The notes under the pieces were generated by a model, which was not told the DNA's origin, did no database searches, and saw nothing but the letters and a program-made list of their open reading frames with translations. From JACOMY01 sp046233115 (GTDB taxonomy: Bacteria; Pseudomonadota; Alphaproteobacteria; Kiloniellales; JACOMY01), in NCBI GenBank assembly GCA_046233115.1, contig JBJXHM010000011.1, positions 124,001-188,000 of the forward strand: a stretch of 64,000 nt of DNA, given 5' to 3'. This document shows positions 56,629-63,961 of the stretch, in pieces. How positions within the stretch are numbered: position 1 is the stretch's first letter; the number at the start of each line of letters is the position of its first letter. Both the position numbers and the translations under genes were made by a program.

Positions 56629-57384
56629 ATGTTCGACGGTTACATCCTCTGCGGCACGCCGCGGACCGGCAGCACCTTGCTCTGCAACCTCCTGGCCGCA
56701 ACCAAGCGGGCGGGCGAGCCCGACTCCTTCTACCGCCGCCAGAGCATCGCCGAGTGGGCCGAGGAATGGGGCCTGCCGAACCCGGACGCCCTGGAGCGGG
56801 ACGCTTTCGAGAGACTGTACTTCGCAGCGGCGATCCGGGCCGGCAAGGCCGGGACCGCTATCTTCGCCATGCGGCTGATGCGCGAGAACCTGGAGGAGCT
56901 GCAGGCAATCCTGGACCGGCAGTTTCCGAATCTCCCTTCCGACCGGGCGCGGCTGGAGGCGGCCTTCGGACGCTTGCTCTTCCTGCACCTGTCGCGGGCC
57001 GACAAGCTGGCGCAGGCGGTCTCCTTCATCAAGGCGCAGCAAAGCGGCCTCTGGCACCGGGCCCCGGACGGCACCGAGATCGAACGCCTGGCTCCACCGC
57101 AAGAGCCCCGCTACGACTTCGCGCTCATCCGCCGGGAGGTCGCGGCCCTGGAGGCCTATGACGCCGCCTGGAACCACTGGTTCGCGGCCGAGGGCATCGC
57201 GCCGCTGCGCCTGGACTACGACAGCCTCTCGGCCGATCCGGCCGCGGCCCTGCTCCGCATCTGCGAGGCCCTGGGGATCGAAGCACCAGCACCTGAGGAG
57301 GTCCGCCCCGGCGTCGCCAAGCTGGCCGACGCGACCAGCCTGGAGTGGATGGAGCGTTACCGTGCGGATCTGGCTGCGCTGTAA
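56629..57384 (+). CDS. Stf0-type sulfotransferase
   Basis: This 251-residue protein resembles Stf0 sulfotransferases, such as the mycobacterial trehalose 2-sulfotransferase. The PAPS 5'-phosphosulfate loop is at the start (YILCGTPRTGSTLLCNLL), AIFAMRLMREN follows, and the 3'-phosphate region is near RADKLAQAVSFIKAQQSGLWH. The C-terminus (LRICEALGIEAP, LEWMERYRADL) is conserved in the family. The acceptor is unknown. Part of a second copy survives as a pseudogene at 58252-58455, indicating past duplication. Its start follows TTTGAGGA, directly after repeat element B. Confidence 0.87.
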   Translation: MFDGYILCGTPRTGSTLLCNLLAATKRAGEPDSFYRRQSIAEWAEEWGLPNPDALERDAFERLYFAAAIRAGKAGTAIFAMRLMRENLEELQAILDRQFPNLPSDRARLEAAFGRLLFLHLSRADKLAQAVSFIKAQQSGLWHRAPDGTEIERLAPPQEPRYDFALIRREVAALEAYDAAWNHWFAAEGIAPLRLDYDSLSADPAAALLRICEALGIEAPAPEEVRPGVAKLADATSLEWMERYRADLAAL

Positions 57385-57471
57385 TGCAGACGGCCGAATC
57401 GCGAAGAAAGCCTGATTTTCTTCAGGCGGACAGAGAGTCTCCCGTCTAGCCTTCAAGCCATAGAGCAGGAT

Positions 57472-57504
57472 GACGGCCCCCGGAGAAACTCACCGGGGTC
57501 CGTC
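57472..57504. terminator. Bidirectional hairpin between convergent genes
   Basis: GACGG-C-CCCCGG pairs with CCGGGG-T-CCGTC around a 9-base loop, inside a degenerate element A context (TAGAGCAGGATGACGG before, CCTGCTTA after). It separates the rightward sulfotransferase and the leftward lipoprotein gene and can serve both as terminator. Confidence 0.6.
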
Positions 57505-57514
57505 ACCGCCCTGC

Positions 57515-58111
57515 TTACTTCGGCGTGACCGTGAGCGCCACCGCCTCGGTATAGGTGATGCGCACGATGTCGCCGGGCTGGCTGTTGGCGAAGGCTGCCT
57601 GCAGATCCGGCCCCTCGATCGCGATCAGCCGGTTGTAGCCGTCCGGACCTTCGACCAGCGCCAGGTTGGTCGCGCTGTCGTAGGACAGGATCTTCGCCGT
57701 CATCGTCACCTGGTTCACCTGGGCGCCGGCCGGTAGCAGTCCGGGGGCAGCCCGCGCGGTGACCTGTTCAACGTTCATACCCGGCGCCATGGCAGACGCT
57801 CCTTCGACACTGACCGCCAGGGCCTCGACATAGCGGATCGTCACGATGTCTCCCGGCTGCACCTCCGCCAGGTTCTGGACCTCCGGCGGAACCTTGATCA
57901 CCCGCGTATAGCTGCCGCCGGCAAGCTGCAGAATCATCAGACGGTTCGGCACGTCGAGCGCTGCCACCTGAGTGGTCACCACCGCTTCGTCGGCCAGCAT
58001 GTCGGTCCGGTCGGGCGCCGGAGGTGGGTTAAGGCTCCCCGTGGAGCAGGCCGCCGCGGCCAGTACCAGCCCCAGAATGAAAAACCGCAAAGAACCCAGT
58101 GAATACCTCAT
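57515..58111 (-). CDS. Putative lipoprotein with two internal repeats
   Basis: This 198-residue protein has a signal sequence (RFFILGLVLAAAACS) ending in a lipobox-like AAAC, so Cys22 is the likely lipid anchor. The mature part contains two related beta-rich repeats. Each has a QPGDIV motif: VQPGDIVTIRYVEALAVSV and SQPGDIVRITYTEAVALTV, about 95 residues apart. Each is preceded by a strand with a hydrophobic NRLM/NRLI pattern, suggesting two small beta-barrel or OB-like folds. No known family was recognised. The gene lies convergent to the sulfotransferase and divergent from the sulfotransferase remnant. Confidence 0.72.
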   Translation of the reverse strand: MRYSLGSLRFFILGLVLAAAACSTGSLNPPPAPDRTDMLADEAVVTTQVAALDVPNRLMILQLAGGSYTRVIKVPPEVQNLAEVQPGDIVTIRYVEALAVSVEGASAMAPGMNVEQVTARAAPGLLPAGAQVNQVTMTAKILSYDSATNLALVEGPDGYNRLIAIEGPDLQAAFANSQPGDIVRITYTEAVALTVTPK

Positions 58112-58211
58112 CGAGCGTTCCTCCTGCTCTGTCGAAAGCGCCGTCTACGAGAGATCCCCCATGCGGCTTCTCCCGAGAAGGCGATCTTGACCCAGAACGC
58201 GCTGGTGCGCC

Positions 58212-58260
58212 AGAGCAACACGCGGATAGGTGGAACCACCCGGCCGCGACCGTGATCCGC
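58212..58260. repeat. Element A fragment abutting the sulfotransferase remnant
   Basis: The sequence AGAGCAACACGCGGATAGG followed by TGGAACCACC and ending GTGATCCGC matches the left half of element A (compare 31605-31650). It runs directly into the homology of the broken sulfotransferase gene, placing the break point at the element. Confidence 0.55.
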
Positions 58261-58455
58261 ATCTGCGAGACCCTGGGGATCAATGCGCCGTAACGCGAGA
58301 CGATCCGCTCGGGCGTGGCCAAACTGGTCGACGCGATCACCCGCGACTGGCTGGAACGCTATCGCGCCACTCTGCGCTCTTTCGTCTGGCCCTTACGCTT
58401 TCGGCGCTACCGCAAGGCGCCCTCGCCCCCTGATCTGGGCAATGCAGAGCCCTAA
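58252..58455 (+). pseudogene. 3' remnant of a second Stf0 sulfotransferase gene
   Basis: Translated from 58252, the frame reads VIRICETLGINAP, a TAA stop at 58291, then RETIRSGVAKLVDAITRDW and LERYRATLRS. It matches the C-terminus of the intact sulfotransferase at 56629-57384 (LLRICEALGIEAP ... GVAKLADATSLEWMERYRADL). Everything 5' of this has been lost and replaced by an element A fragment. After the homology the frame continues about 20 codons to another stop at 58453. It marks a recombination scar at the left edge of the AT-rich cassette. Confidence 0.85.
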
Positions 58456-58695
58456 GTCAGGACCCAAGCTGCCGGCTCTTGCCCCAGGTACGCCCTATCG
58501 GGCGGTCCAGGCTCTCGCTAGATGGAGCAACGATAGACAAGAGCACCACGAGATCTCGCTGAGCGAATGCCGCCGGCATCAAAACTTCACCACATCCGCA
58601 TATGTTCTATCAAACCATTGAATCGACTATCTATATTGTTGCGAATAAATATCTACAGCCCACCCCCTCACCATACTTTTTTGTTGCGGACTTGC
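58456..58695. other. Intergenic DNA left of the AT-rich cassette
   Basis: Composition shifts here from GC-rich to AT-rich, most clearly after about 58580. Short open frames exist but have no Shine-Dalgarno, no recognised product and unnatural composition. No tRNA, integrase or inverted terminal repeat was seen. With the pseudogene, promoter and terminator candidates, it completes the 697-base gap between the lipoprotein genes. Confidence 0.5.
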
Positions 58696-58726
58696 GCAAT
58701 ACCCCAATGGGGGCTTGCATTTTTTC
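58696..58726 (+). terminator. Terminator-like hairpin overlapping the cassette promoter
   Basis: GCAA-TA-CCCCA-A-TGGGG-GC-TTGC is symmetrical and followed by A and TTTTTT. It has the form of a short intrinsic terminator, which would insulate the downstream promoter from read-through. Its right arm contains the proposed -35 hexamer. Confidence 0.45.
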
Positions 58727-58750
58727 TCAAAGTCTGCACTATAGAGTGCA
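58715..58750 (+). promoter_or_regulatory. Candidate promoter and operator of the AT-rich cassette
   Basis: TTGCAT (58715-58720) and TATAGA (58740-58745) resemble -35 and -10 boxes with 19 bases between. The -10 is embedded in a palindrome, TGCACT-ATAG-AGTGCA (58735-58750). A repressor bound there would block the promoter. The first gene starts 59 bases downstream. Confidence 0.45.
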
Positions 58751-58808
58751 CAGTCTGATCAAAGCACGCTCATAGATAGCGGCGTCGGTTAGAAGAAGGC
58801 AAAGATCC

Positions 58809-59939
58809 ATGGTCCTTCGATGCTCCCTTGCGCTCCTTTCTAGCAGCTTTCTCCTGTTGAGCTGCGCACCAGACCTCCCAACCAAAGCGACCAGCGAGGC
58901 GTCGGTCGACTTCAAGAAACTGAAAGATGGCTTTGACGGACTAGAAGCCAACTACACCCTAGAAAGGGAACATCTAAACCTTACCCACCTGATCATGAGT
59001 GGACGCCGGATCCGCGTCGATCCATCGTGTGATCTCAACCTGAATGCGCGTATCACAGAAACAGGCTCAGCCCTCGCTTCTGCTCTAGAAGCAGCAAATC
59101 AGAAAGGGCCGACGGCACCGCCCTTAGCCCCAGAATGGGAAACAATTTCCAGTAAACTCAGTAGCAATATTGCGAAGGATTGCCACCTCCGCCCCCTGGA
59201 CAAGCCGGCTCCACTTCGCCCCAAGAAATTCGTACCGGTTGATCCGCCTTCCACGACGCTCGATCAAGGCCCCTCTCCAGCGTTCCTGGCCGGATATCGG
59301 GATCTGCTATCGGCTTTGGCTTTGTACTACGACACCCTAGCCCTAGCCGCATCAGGCGAGGACATCGCAAAACAGAAGGCAAGCGCCGAGGCACTCAAGA
59401 AGACCCTAGTTGGGCTCGCCGGAACGGCAGGTGCGGCGACGGGGGTTGGCTTTGCCGTTGGCCCCATGCTGGACGCCGTCATCACGATCGGCATCGAGAT
59501 CGCGCACGCCCATTCGATCGCCGAACGCTATGATCTAATCGAAGCGGCGTTGGTAAACGTCACCGACGCCCAACTTGAAGACATTGAAGACGCTGTCGGT
59601 TTGGCCACGCTTTACCTCCAGAGCGAAACCGCGCGCGCCCGACTGCGCGGCAGCACCGAACTGGCGCTTTCCAGCTTCAACGCTACCCCTTCGCAAGATA
59701 TCGCTCTGAGCGCGGAACGGGCCGGGTCAGTGACTCGCGAACTGGCCGGAATGCGTGCGCTCACCAACCCTGCAATAGCCAAAGGCATCGCCTCTATCCA
59801 GGAAGCCCATGCCACGCTCCGAAAAGACGTCGAGGACCGCAAAGGTAGCTTTGCCGCGACGACGAAACGGCTTCTTGCAATTGCATCGGCCGCCACAGCC
59901 CTTCAAGAGGTCGCGACCCAAAGCGGTTTGCTCCCATGA
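58809..59939 (+). CDS. Unknown lipoprotein of the AT-rich cassette
   Basis: This 376-residue protein begins with a signal ending in a good lipobox (SSSFLLLSC, lipidated Cys19), so it is probably anchored to a membrane on the periplasmic side. Most of the rest is predicted alpha-helical. A central Gly/Ala-rich hydrophobic stretch, LVGLAGTAGAATGVGFAVGP (about residues 202-221), is continued by MLDAVITIGIEIA. Long amphipathic helices lie on both sides. A hydrophobic hairpin flanked by long helices is reminiscent of alpha-pore-forming proteins, but no family was recognised and this is only an analogy. It is the first gene of a three-gene run. Base composition is lower in GC than the surroundings, suggesting transfer. 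Confidence 0.72.
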   Translation: MVLRCSLALLSSSFLLLSCAPDLPTKATSEASVDFKKLKDGFDGLEANYTLEREHLNLTHLIMSGRRIRVDPSCDLNLNARITETGSALASALEAANQKGPTAPPLAPEWETISSKLSSNIAKDCHLRPLDKPAPLRPKKFVPVDPPSTTLDQGPSPAFLAGYRDLLSALALYYDTLALAASGEDIAKQKASAEALKKTLVGLAGTAGAATGVGFAVGPMLDAVITIGIEIAHAHSIAERYDLIEAALVNVTDAQLEDIEDAVGLATLYLQSETARARLRGSTELALSSFNATPSQDIALSAERAGSVTRELAGMRALTNPAIAKGIASIQEAHATLRKDVEDRKGSFAATTKRLLAIASAATALQEVATQSGLLP

Positions 59940-59968
59940 CACAGAAGTCCACGTTAGGAGTAAAGAAG

Positions 59969-60340
59969 ATGCCGGCCACTCCCGTACTATCGAACGAGCG
60001 TTCTCGTTGGATTCTCCTGATTGGCGAGATCATTCAGCAGCTGATTTTGCTTCGGATCCAAGCTCAAAACAGTGGGGATGACGAGTTGGAGGCCGATGCT
60101 CTATCGGCGATCCAATCCATTGAGGCGCATCGCGCAAAGTTACTTGAACTGATCCTTGCCCAAATCGCAGACAGTGATCGCTTGACGACGATCGTTGCGG
60201 CCCTCAAGTCGGAAAGGTCGCATGTAAGGGCCGCAATCGACGACGGTATCGACACCGCCGACGAGCTGTTGAAGGTAAATCAATCAGTAGCGACTGCGAC
60301 AAACATTTTTAACAGTCTGAAAGAGCAGCTTGGAAGCTAG
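59969..60340 (+). CDS. Unknown small helical protein of the AT-rich cassette
   Basis: This 123-residue protein (MPATPVLSNERSRW...) is almost entirely helical. An early hydrophobic segment, WILLIGEIIQQLILLRIQ, may be amphipathic or membrane-touching; heptad-like helices follow (IQSIEAHRAKLLELILAQI, SERSHVRAAIDDGIDTADELL). I chose ATG 59969 because TAGGAG lies 8 bases upstream; an ATG at 59936, overlapping the upstream stop as ATGA, would add 11 residues. No signal peptide or known family is seen. It is co-directional and tightly spaced with its neighbours, so it is probably a component of the same system. Confidence 0.65.
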   Translation: MPATPVLSNERSRWILLIGEIIQQLILLRIQAQNSGDDELEADALSAIQSIEAHRAKLLELILAQIADSDRLTTIVAALKSERSHVRAAIDDGIDTADELLKVNQSVATATNIFNSLKEQLGS

Positions 60341-60397
60341 CAACGACTTATCTCGTCCGGCACATCGAGTCACATTCTCGATTTGGAGCAGACGGTG

Positions 60398-61417
60398 ATG
60401 ACAAATGGGAACAATCCCAGCTCGATTCAGCGGATTTCTCTCCTTCTGAGTCTTACCTATCCGATTGCAATCGTTATTGGTATCTACTTTTTCTTTGAAC
60501 TTCTAATACCTTGTAAAATTCAAGGATTTGAAATTACACGCGGACCAACGAGTGACGCGGCACAAATTAGAGCTCTATATTTCTGGGGTGCATCCGTAGT
60601 AGCGGTGATTACCGCTTGCACCTGGATGATGGCCGTAGGTTTCTGTGTCCTATGGCCCAGCACGGATGACGTTTGGCGGAAGGCTATTCTTGCCGGAACG
60701 GCCTTAGCAGTTGCAATCGGCGCCATCTATCTTCTCTTACCGCCTTACCAATTGGACAACTGCGTGACCCGAATCATGCTCCTGAAAGGCCTTGAAGATA
60801 CTTTGTCAGGCGATCCCCCAGAGACGCTCAATGTAACAGTGGTTCAAACGCTTGCGGCAGTTCAAGCTTTCGGATTGGGCGCAAGCGTCGTGCTCGCGGT
60901 AGCTGCCTGTTCGGTGTTGTTGCACAAGAATGACTCATCCAATGACGAGGCGCAGCACCTAGCAGAGACATCTCGAACTGTTCGGTTTCTTTTGTATCTC
61001 GGCGCCATTGCACTCGTTACTGTGAACATTTCGTTTGGAATGTTATTTGAAATCGGCGAATCTCGCATTCCTCATACAATTGAAACAGAAGTCGCAGGGG
61101 TGACGATGACAAAGACGCACAGTGAACTTATCAGGTACCGCGACCTCGCAAGCGGTCTGAAGGTTTACTGGGGTAGTACACTGACCCTACTCCTCATCGC
61201 TATTTTTATCCTCCCTTTCCTCGTCGTTAGCAGACGCGCTCGAGCACTGGCAAAGAGAGACAATCCTAATTGGACGGAGAAACAAGTTCGGACATGGCTT
61301 GAAGAGCGCGGTCTCATCGACTCTTGGCAGACACAACTGACGAAGACTTTTGCCATGCTGGCCCCGGCCCTGACCGGCTCGCTCTCCTCCGCGCTTTCAC
61401 AGGTTCCACTTCTCTGA
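60398..61417 (+). CDS. Unknown six-helix membrane protein of the AT-rich cassette
   Basis: This 339-residue protein has about six membrane helices, at roughly residues 12-36, 59-87, 96-116, 153-176, 194-218 and 254-276. A basic cytoplasmic C-terminal tail of about 60 residues contains NWTEKQVRTWLEERGLI and a final helix. Loops between helices are short except for about 35 residues before helix 6. No transporter, kinase or peptidase motif is visible. The ATG at 60398 has GGAG 9 bases upstream. The DNA is strikingly AT-rich (the 60 bases from 60481 contain only 16 G/C). It is the last gene of the cassette, 57 bases after the small helical gene. Confidence 0.7.
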   Translation: MTNGNNPSSIQRISLLLSLTYPIAIVIGIYFFFELLIPCKIQGFEITRGPTSDAAQIRALYFWGASVVAVITACTWMMAVGFCVLWPSTDDVWRKAILAGTALAVAIGAIYLLLPPYQLDNCVTRIMLLKGLEDTLSGDPPETLNVTVVQTLAAVQAFGLGASVVLAVAACSVLLHKNDSSNDEAQHLAETSRTVRFLLYLGAIALVTVNISFGMLFEIGESRIPHTIETEVAGVTMTKTHSELIRYRDLASGLKVYWGSTLTLLLIAIFILPFLVVSRRARALAKRDNPNWTEKQVRTWLEERGLIDSWQTQLTKTFAMLAPALTGSLSSALSQVPLL

Positions 61418-61469
61418 AGTGTTTACTGCTGGCAGCCCTATCGACCTTGTGCAAAATTGGACTGGGAGT

Positions 61470-61577
61470 CACACGGACAGGTAGAGTTACCTAATCGCAT
61501 GAGTCCGCTCTATGTTTCAACTTGTAGAGAAGGGTTCAGACGGCAGATCGTTTCGATTTGTCGTCATCCTGGTCTAA
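61470..61577. repeat. Dispersed palindromic element A at the right edge of the cassette
   Basis: This diverged copy of the 31603-31717 element has GGACAGGTAGAGTTACCTAAT, then TAGAGAAGGGTTCAGACGGC, AGATCGTTTCGATTTGTCG and TCATCCTGGTCTAA. It lies 52 bases after the last cassette gene. Its end supplies the TAG stop codon of the leftward D-Ala-D-Ala ligase gene (61574-61576). Confidence 0.75.
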
Positions 61578-62647
61578 GACGCCACCCCCGGCACCTGCGT
61601 CAGGGCTGACTTGCGGGAGAAGCGCATGAGGGCGTGGCCGATCAGGTAGGTGACCAGCTCCGCCGGCGGGATGCCCGAGGCCTCCCAGAGCTTGGGGTAC
61701 ATGGAGATCTGGGTGAAGCCGGGGATGGTGTTCAGCTCGTTCACCATCAACTCGTCCCCCTCCAGCAGGAAGAAGTCGACCCGGACCATGCCCTCGCAGC
61801 CCAGCGCCTTCGCCGCCTCCAGCGAGAGTTCCTGCACCTTCGCGCGCACCTCCGGCGGAAGCTGCGCCGGCACCATCAGCCGCGCGCCCTCGGCGTCGAG
61901 ATACTTGGCCTCGTAGCTGTAGAAGCCATGGCTCTCGGTCGGCGCGATCTCGCCGACCTCCGAGGCCTGCAGGCCGTTCAGCGAAAGCACCGCGCATTCG
62001 ATCTCGCGGCCCTTGGCGAAGCGCTCCACCAGCACCTTGGAATCGTGCCGGAAGGCGCGGGCAAGCGCGGCCTCGTAGCCGGCGCGGTCCGTGACCTTGG
62101 AGACGCCGACCGAGGAGCCCATGTTGGCCGGCTTCACGAAGAGCGGCAGGCCGAGCTGACGCTTGGCCTCGGCGAAGCCGACGATGCCGTCACGCTCCAG
62201 CGAGAGAGACTCCACCACCGGCAGGCCGGCGGCGGCGAGCTGCTGCTTGGCGTAGACCTTGTCCATGCAGAGCGCGGAGGAGAAGACGCCGCAGCCGACG
62301 AAGGCCACGTGGGCCAGCTGCAGCAGCCCCTGCACCGAGCCATCCTCGCCGTTGGGGCCGTGCAGGACCGGGAAGACCACCTCGACCGGGATGCGCCGCT
62401 CACCCGGCTCCAGCACCAGGATCTCGCCGCCGCAGCCGGGCAGCATGGCGACCTGCGGCCAGTCGCGTTCCGGCAGGGTCACCTCCGGCGCCAGACGCCA
62501 GACGCCATCCTCGTCGATGCCGATCGTCACCACCGGATAGCCGGCTTCGAGCAGGGCGGCGTGGACATTGCGGGCCGAGTTGACCGAGACCTCGTGCTCG
62601 GCCGACTGCCCGCCGAACAGCAGGGCGACTGTGGGGCGATCGGTCAT
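61574..62647 (-). CDS. ddlA: D-alanine--D-alanine ligase (DdlA type)
   Basis: This 357-residue ATP-grasp ligase makes the D-Ala-D-Ala dipeptide for peptidoglycan. It has LLFGGQSAEHEVSVNSARNV at the start, FPVLHGPNGEDGSVQGLL, the ATP-binding VKPANMGSSVGVSKV and the metal/product site VNELNTIPGFTQISMYP. The insert after residue 60 and the length fit the DdlA branch rather than the shorter DdlB. The stop codon falls within a dispersed repeat, so the extreme C-terminus may have been altered by the repeat's insertion. It stands outside any mur/fts cluster. Confidence 0.95.
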   Translation of the reverse strand: MTDRPTVALLFGGQSAEHEVSVNSARNVHAALLEAGYPVVTIGIDEDGVWRLAPEVTLPERDWPQVAMLPGCGGEILVLEPGERRIPVEVVFPVLHGPNGEDGSVQGLLQLAHVAFVGCGVFSSALCMDKVYAKQQLAAAGLPVVESLSLERDGIVGFAEAKRQLGLPLFVKPANMGSSVGVSKVTDRAGYEAALARAFRHDSKVLVERFAKGREIECAVLSLNGLQASEVGEIAPTESHGFYSYEAKYLDAEGARLMVPAQLPPEVRAKVQELSLEAAKALGCEGMVRVDFFLLEGDELMVNELNTIPGFTQISMYPKLWEASGIPPAELVTYLIGHALMRFSRKSALTQVPGVAS

Positions 62648-62699
62648 GAGGGCCTTCCTCCGCTGTGAGTCGCGAGTCGCGAATCTTTATATTAGCCGA

Positions 62700-63089
62700 T
62701 CAGGCTGGAGTCGGCGGACCCTTCAGCTCCACCATGTTGCCGTCGGGATCGTAGATGTAGAGCGAGGGGCCGTCGCCCTCGGCGCCGTAGCGATCGCCCA
62801 GCTCGCCGATCTCCACGCCCTTACCGGCCAGGTAGGCCTGCAGCGCCTCGGCCTCGAAGGGCTCGATGCGCAGGGCGAAGTGGTCCATGTTGCGCCGCTC
62901 CTTGCCTACGGGCGGCGCGATCGGCACCAGGTCGACCAGCGAGGCGCCGGCGCGGAGCTGCACCAGGCCGATGCTCTCGACCTTGCGCTCGACCGTGCAG
63001 CCCAGGACATCGACGTAGAAGTGCAGCGCCCGGTCCATGTCGGCGACCCGCAGGACGACGTGATCGAGCTGCTTGATGGCGAAAGTCAT
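62700..63089 (-). CDS. VOC (glyoxalase/bleomycin-resistance) family protein
   Basis: This 129-residue VOC-fold protein has LDHVVLRVADMDRALHFYVDVLG at the start (first metal-site His), MDHFALRI near the middle (second His) and YIYDPDGNMVELKGP at the end (Glu ligand). Such proteins act as lyases, dioxygenases or resistance proteins; the substrate is unknown. The ATG at 63089 (MTFAIKQ) follows AGGAGAGG, which decides it over an upstream ATG. It lies 52 bases upstream of ddlA, with which it may be co-transcribed. Confidence 0.88.
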   Translation of the reverse strand: MTFAIKQLDHVVLRVADMDRALHFYVDVLGCTVERKVESIGLVQLRAGASLVDLVPIAPPVGKERRNMDHFALRIEPFEAEALQAYLAGKGVEIGELGDRYGAEGDGPSLYIYDPDGNMVELKGPPTPA

Positions 63090-63148
63090 GACGGCCTCTC
63101 CTCTTGTGGCCGCCATCATGTCGGTCGCTATCGCCGCGCCGTCAACGC

Positions 63149-63182
63149 CCCTTCCCCATCAGCGACCCTTCCCCATCAGCGA
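63149..63182. repeat. 17-bp tandem duplication at the 3' end of the CaiD-like gene
   Basis: The unit CCCTTCCCCATCAGCGA occurs twice in direct tandem (63149-63165, 63166-63182), and a partial third copy lies inside the gene. Each unit carries the last Gly-Arg codons and the stop on the minus strand, so the coding tail has been duplicated downstream of the gene. Confidence 0.85.
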
Positions 63183-63961
63183 CCCTTCCATTGGGGGGCG
63201 CGCTTCTCGGCGAAAGCCACCGGGCCTTCCTTGGCGTCCTCGGAAGCCAGCATCCGGCGGTAGGTCGTGAGGTCGGGGCCGCGCAGCTTCGCCGTCGCGT
63301 CCTTCAGGGAGAGGTCCTCGGTCGCGTTCACGATCTCCTTCACCGCCGCCAGGGAGAGCGGTGCGGCGGGCAGGAGCTGCTCGGCCAGCTCCAGGCTGGC
63401 GGTCATCAGGTCGGCGGCCGGCACCACCCGGTTGGCCAGGCCCAGGCCCAGCAGCTCGTCAGCCGCCATCTCGCGGCCGGTCATCAGCATCTCCAGCGCC
63501 AGGTTGCGCGGAATGCGCCGCGGCAGGCGCAACACGCCGCCGGAGTCCGGCACGATGCCGAGGCGCACCTCGGGGAACCAGCAGCGCACGTGGTCGGCAG
63601 CAACCACGAGGTCGGCGGCCAGCGCGACCTCGAAGCCGCCGCCCAGCGCCAGGCCGTTCATCGCCGCGATCACCGGCTTGCTCAGGCTCCAGAACTCGGT
63701 GATGCCGCCGAAGCCACCGAAGCCGTAGTCACTCTCCGAGGCCTCGCCGGCCGCCGCGGCCTTGAGGTCCCAGCCGGCGGAGAAGAAGCGCTCGCCGCCG
63801 CCGGTCAGGATCGCCACGCGCAGTTCCGGGTCGGCGTCGAAGTCCTCGAAGGCCTTGCTCATCGCCCGGCTGGTGGCGGCGTCGATGGCATTGGCCTTGG
63901 GCCGGTCCAGGGTGACGATCAGGATCTGTCCCTTGCGCTCCAGGCGCAGCGGCTCGCTCAT
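63176..63961 (-). CDS. caiD: Enoyl-CoA hydratase/isomerase family, carnitinyl-CoA dehydratase-like
   Basis: This 261-residue crotonase-fold enzyme resembles, from memory, E. coli CaiD along its whole length: LDRPKANAIDAATS, FFSAGWDLKAAA, LALGGGFEVALAADLVV, PEVRLGIVPDSGGVLRLPR and the ending GPVAFAEKRAPQWKGR. The two catalytic glutamates of CaiD (in GGGFE and in FPE) are present. CaiD converts crotonobetainyl-CoA and L-carnitinyl-CoA. No caiA, caiB or caiT gene is in the window, so a related acyl-CoA substrate is possible. Its 3' end bears a tandem duplication. The start is 39 bases from the window end. Confidence 0.88.
   Translation of the reverse strand: MSEPLRLERKGQILIVTLDRPKANAIDAATSRAMSKAFEDFDADPELRVAILTGGGERFFSAGWDLKAAAAGEASESDYGFGGFGGITEFWSLSKPVIAAMNGLALGGGFEVALAADLVVAADHVRCWFPEVRLGIVPDSGGVLRLPRRIPRNLALEMLMTGREMAADELLGLGLANRVVPAADLMTASLELAEQLLPAAPLSLAAVKEIVNATEDLSLKDATAKLRGPDLTTYRRMLASEDAKEGPVAFAEKRAPQWKGR

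Noticed and set aside
58567..58758. A 63-codon frame left of the unknown cassette
   Set aside because: It lacks a Shine-Dalgarno site, spans the candidate terminator and promoter, and its translation has no protein-like pattern.
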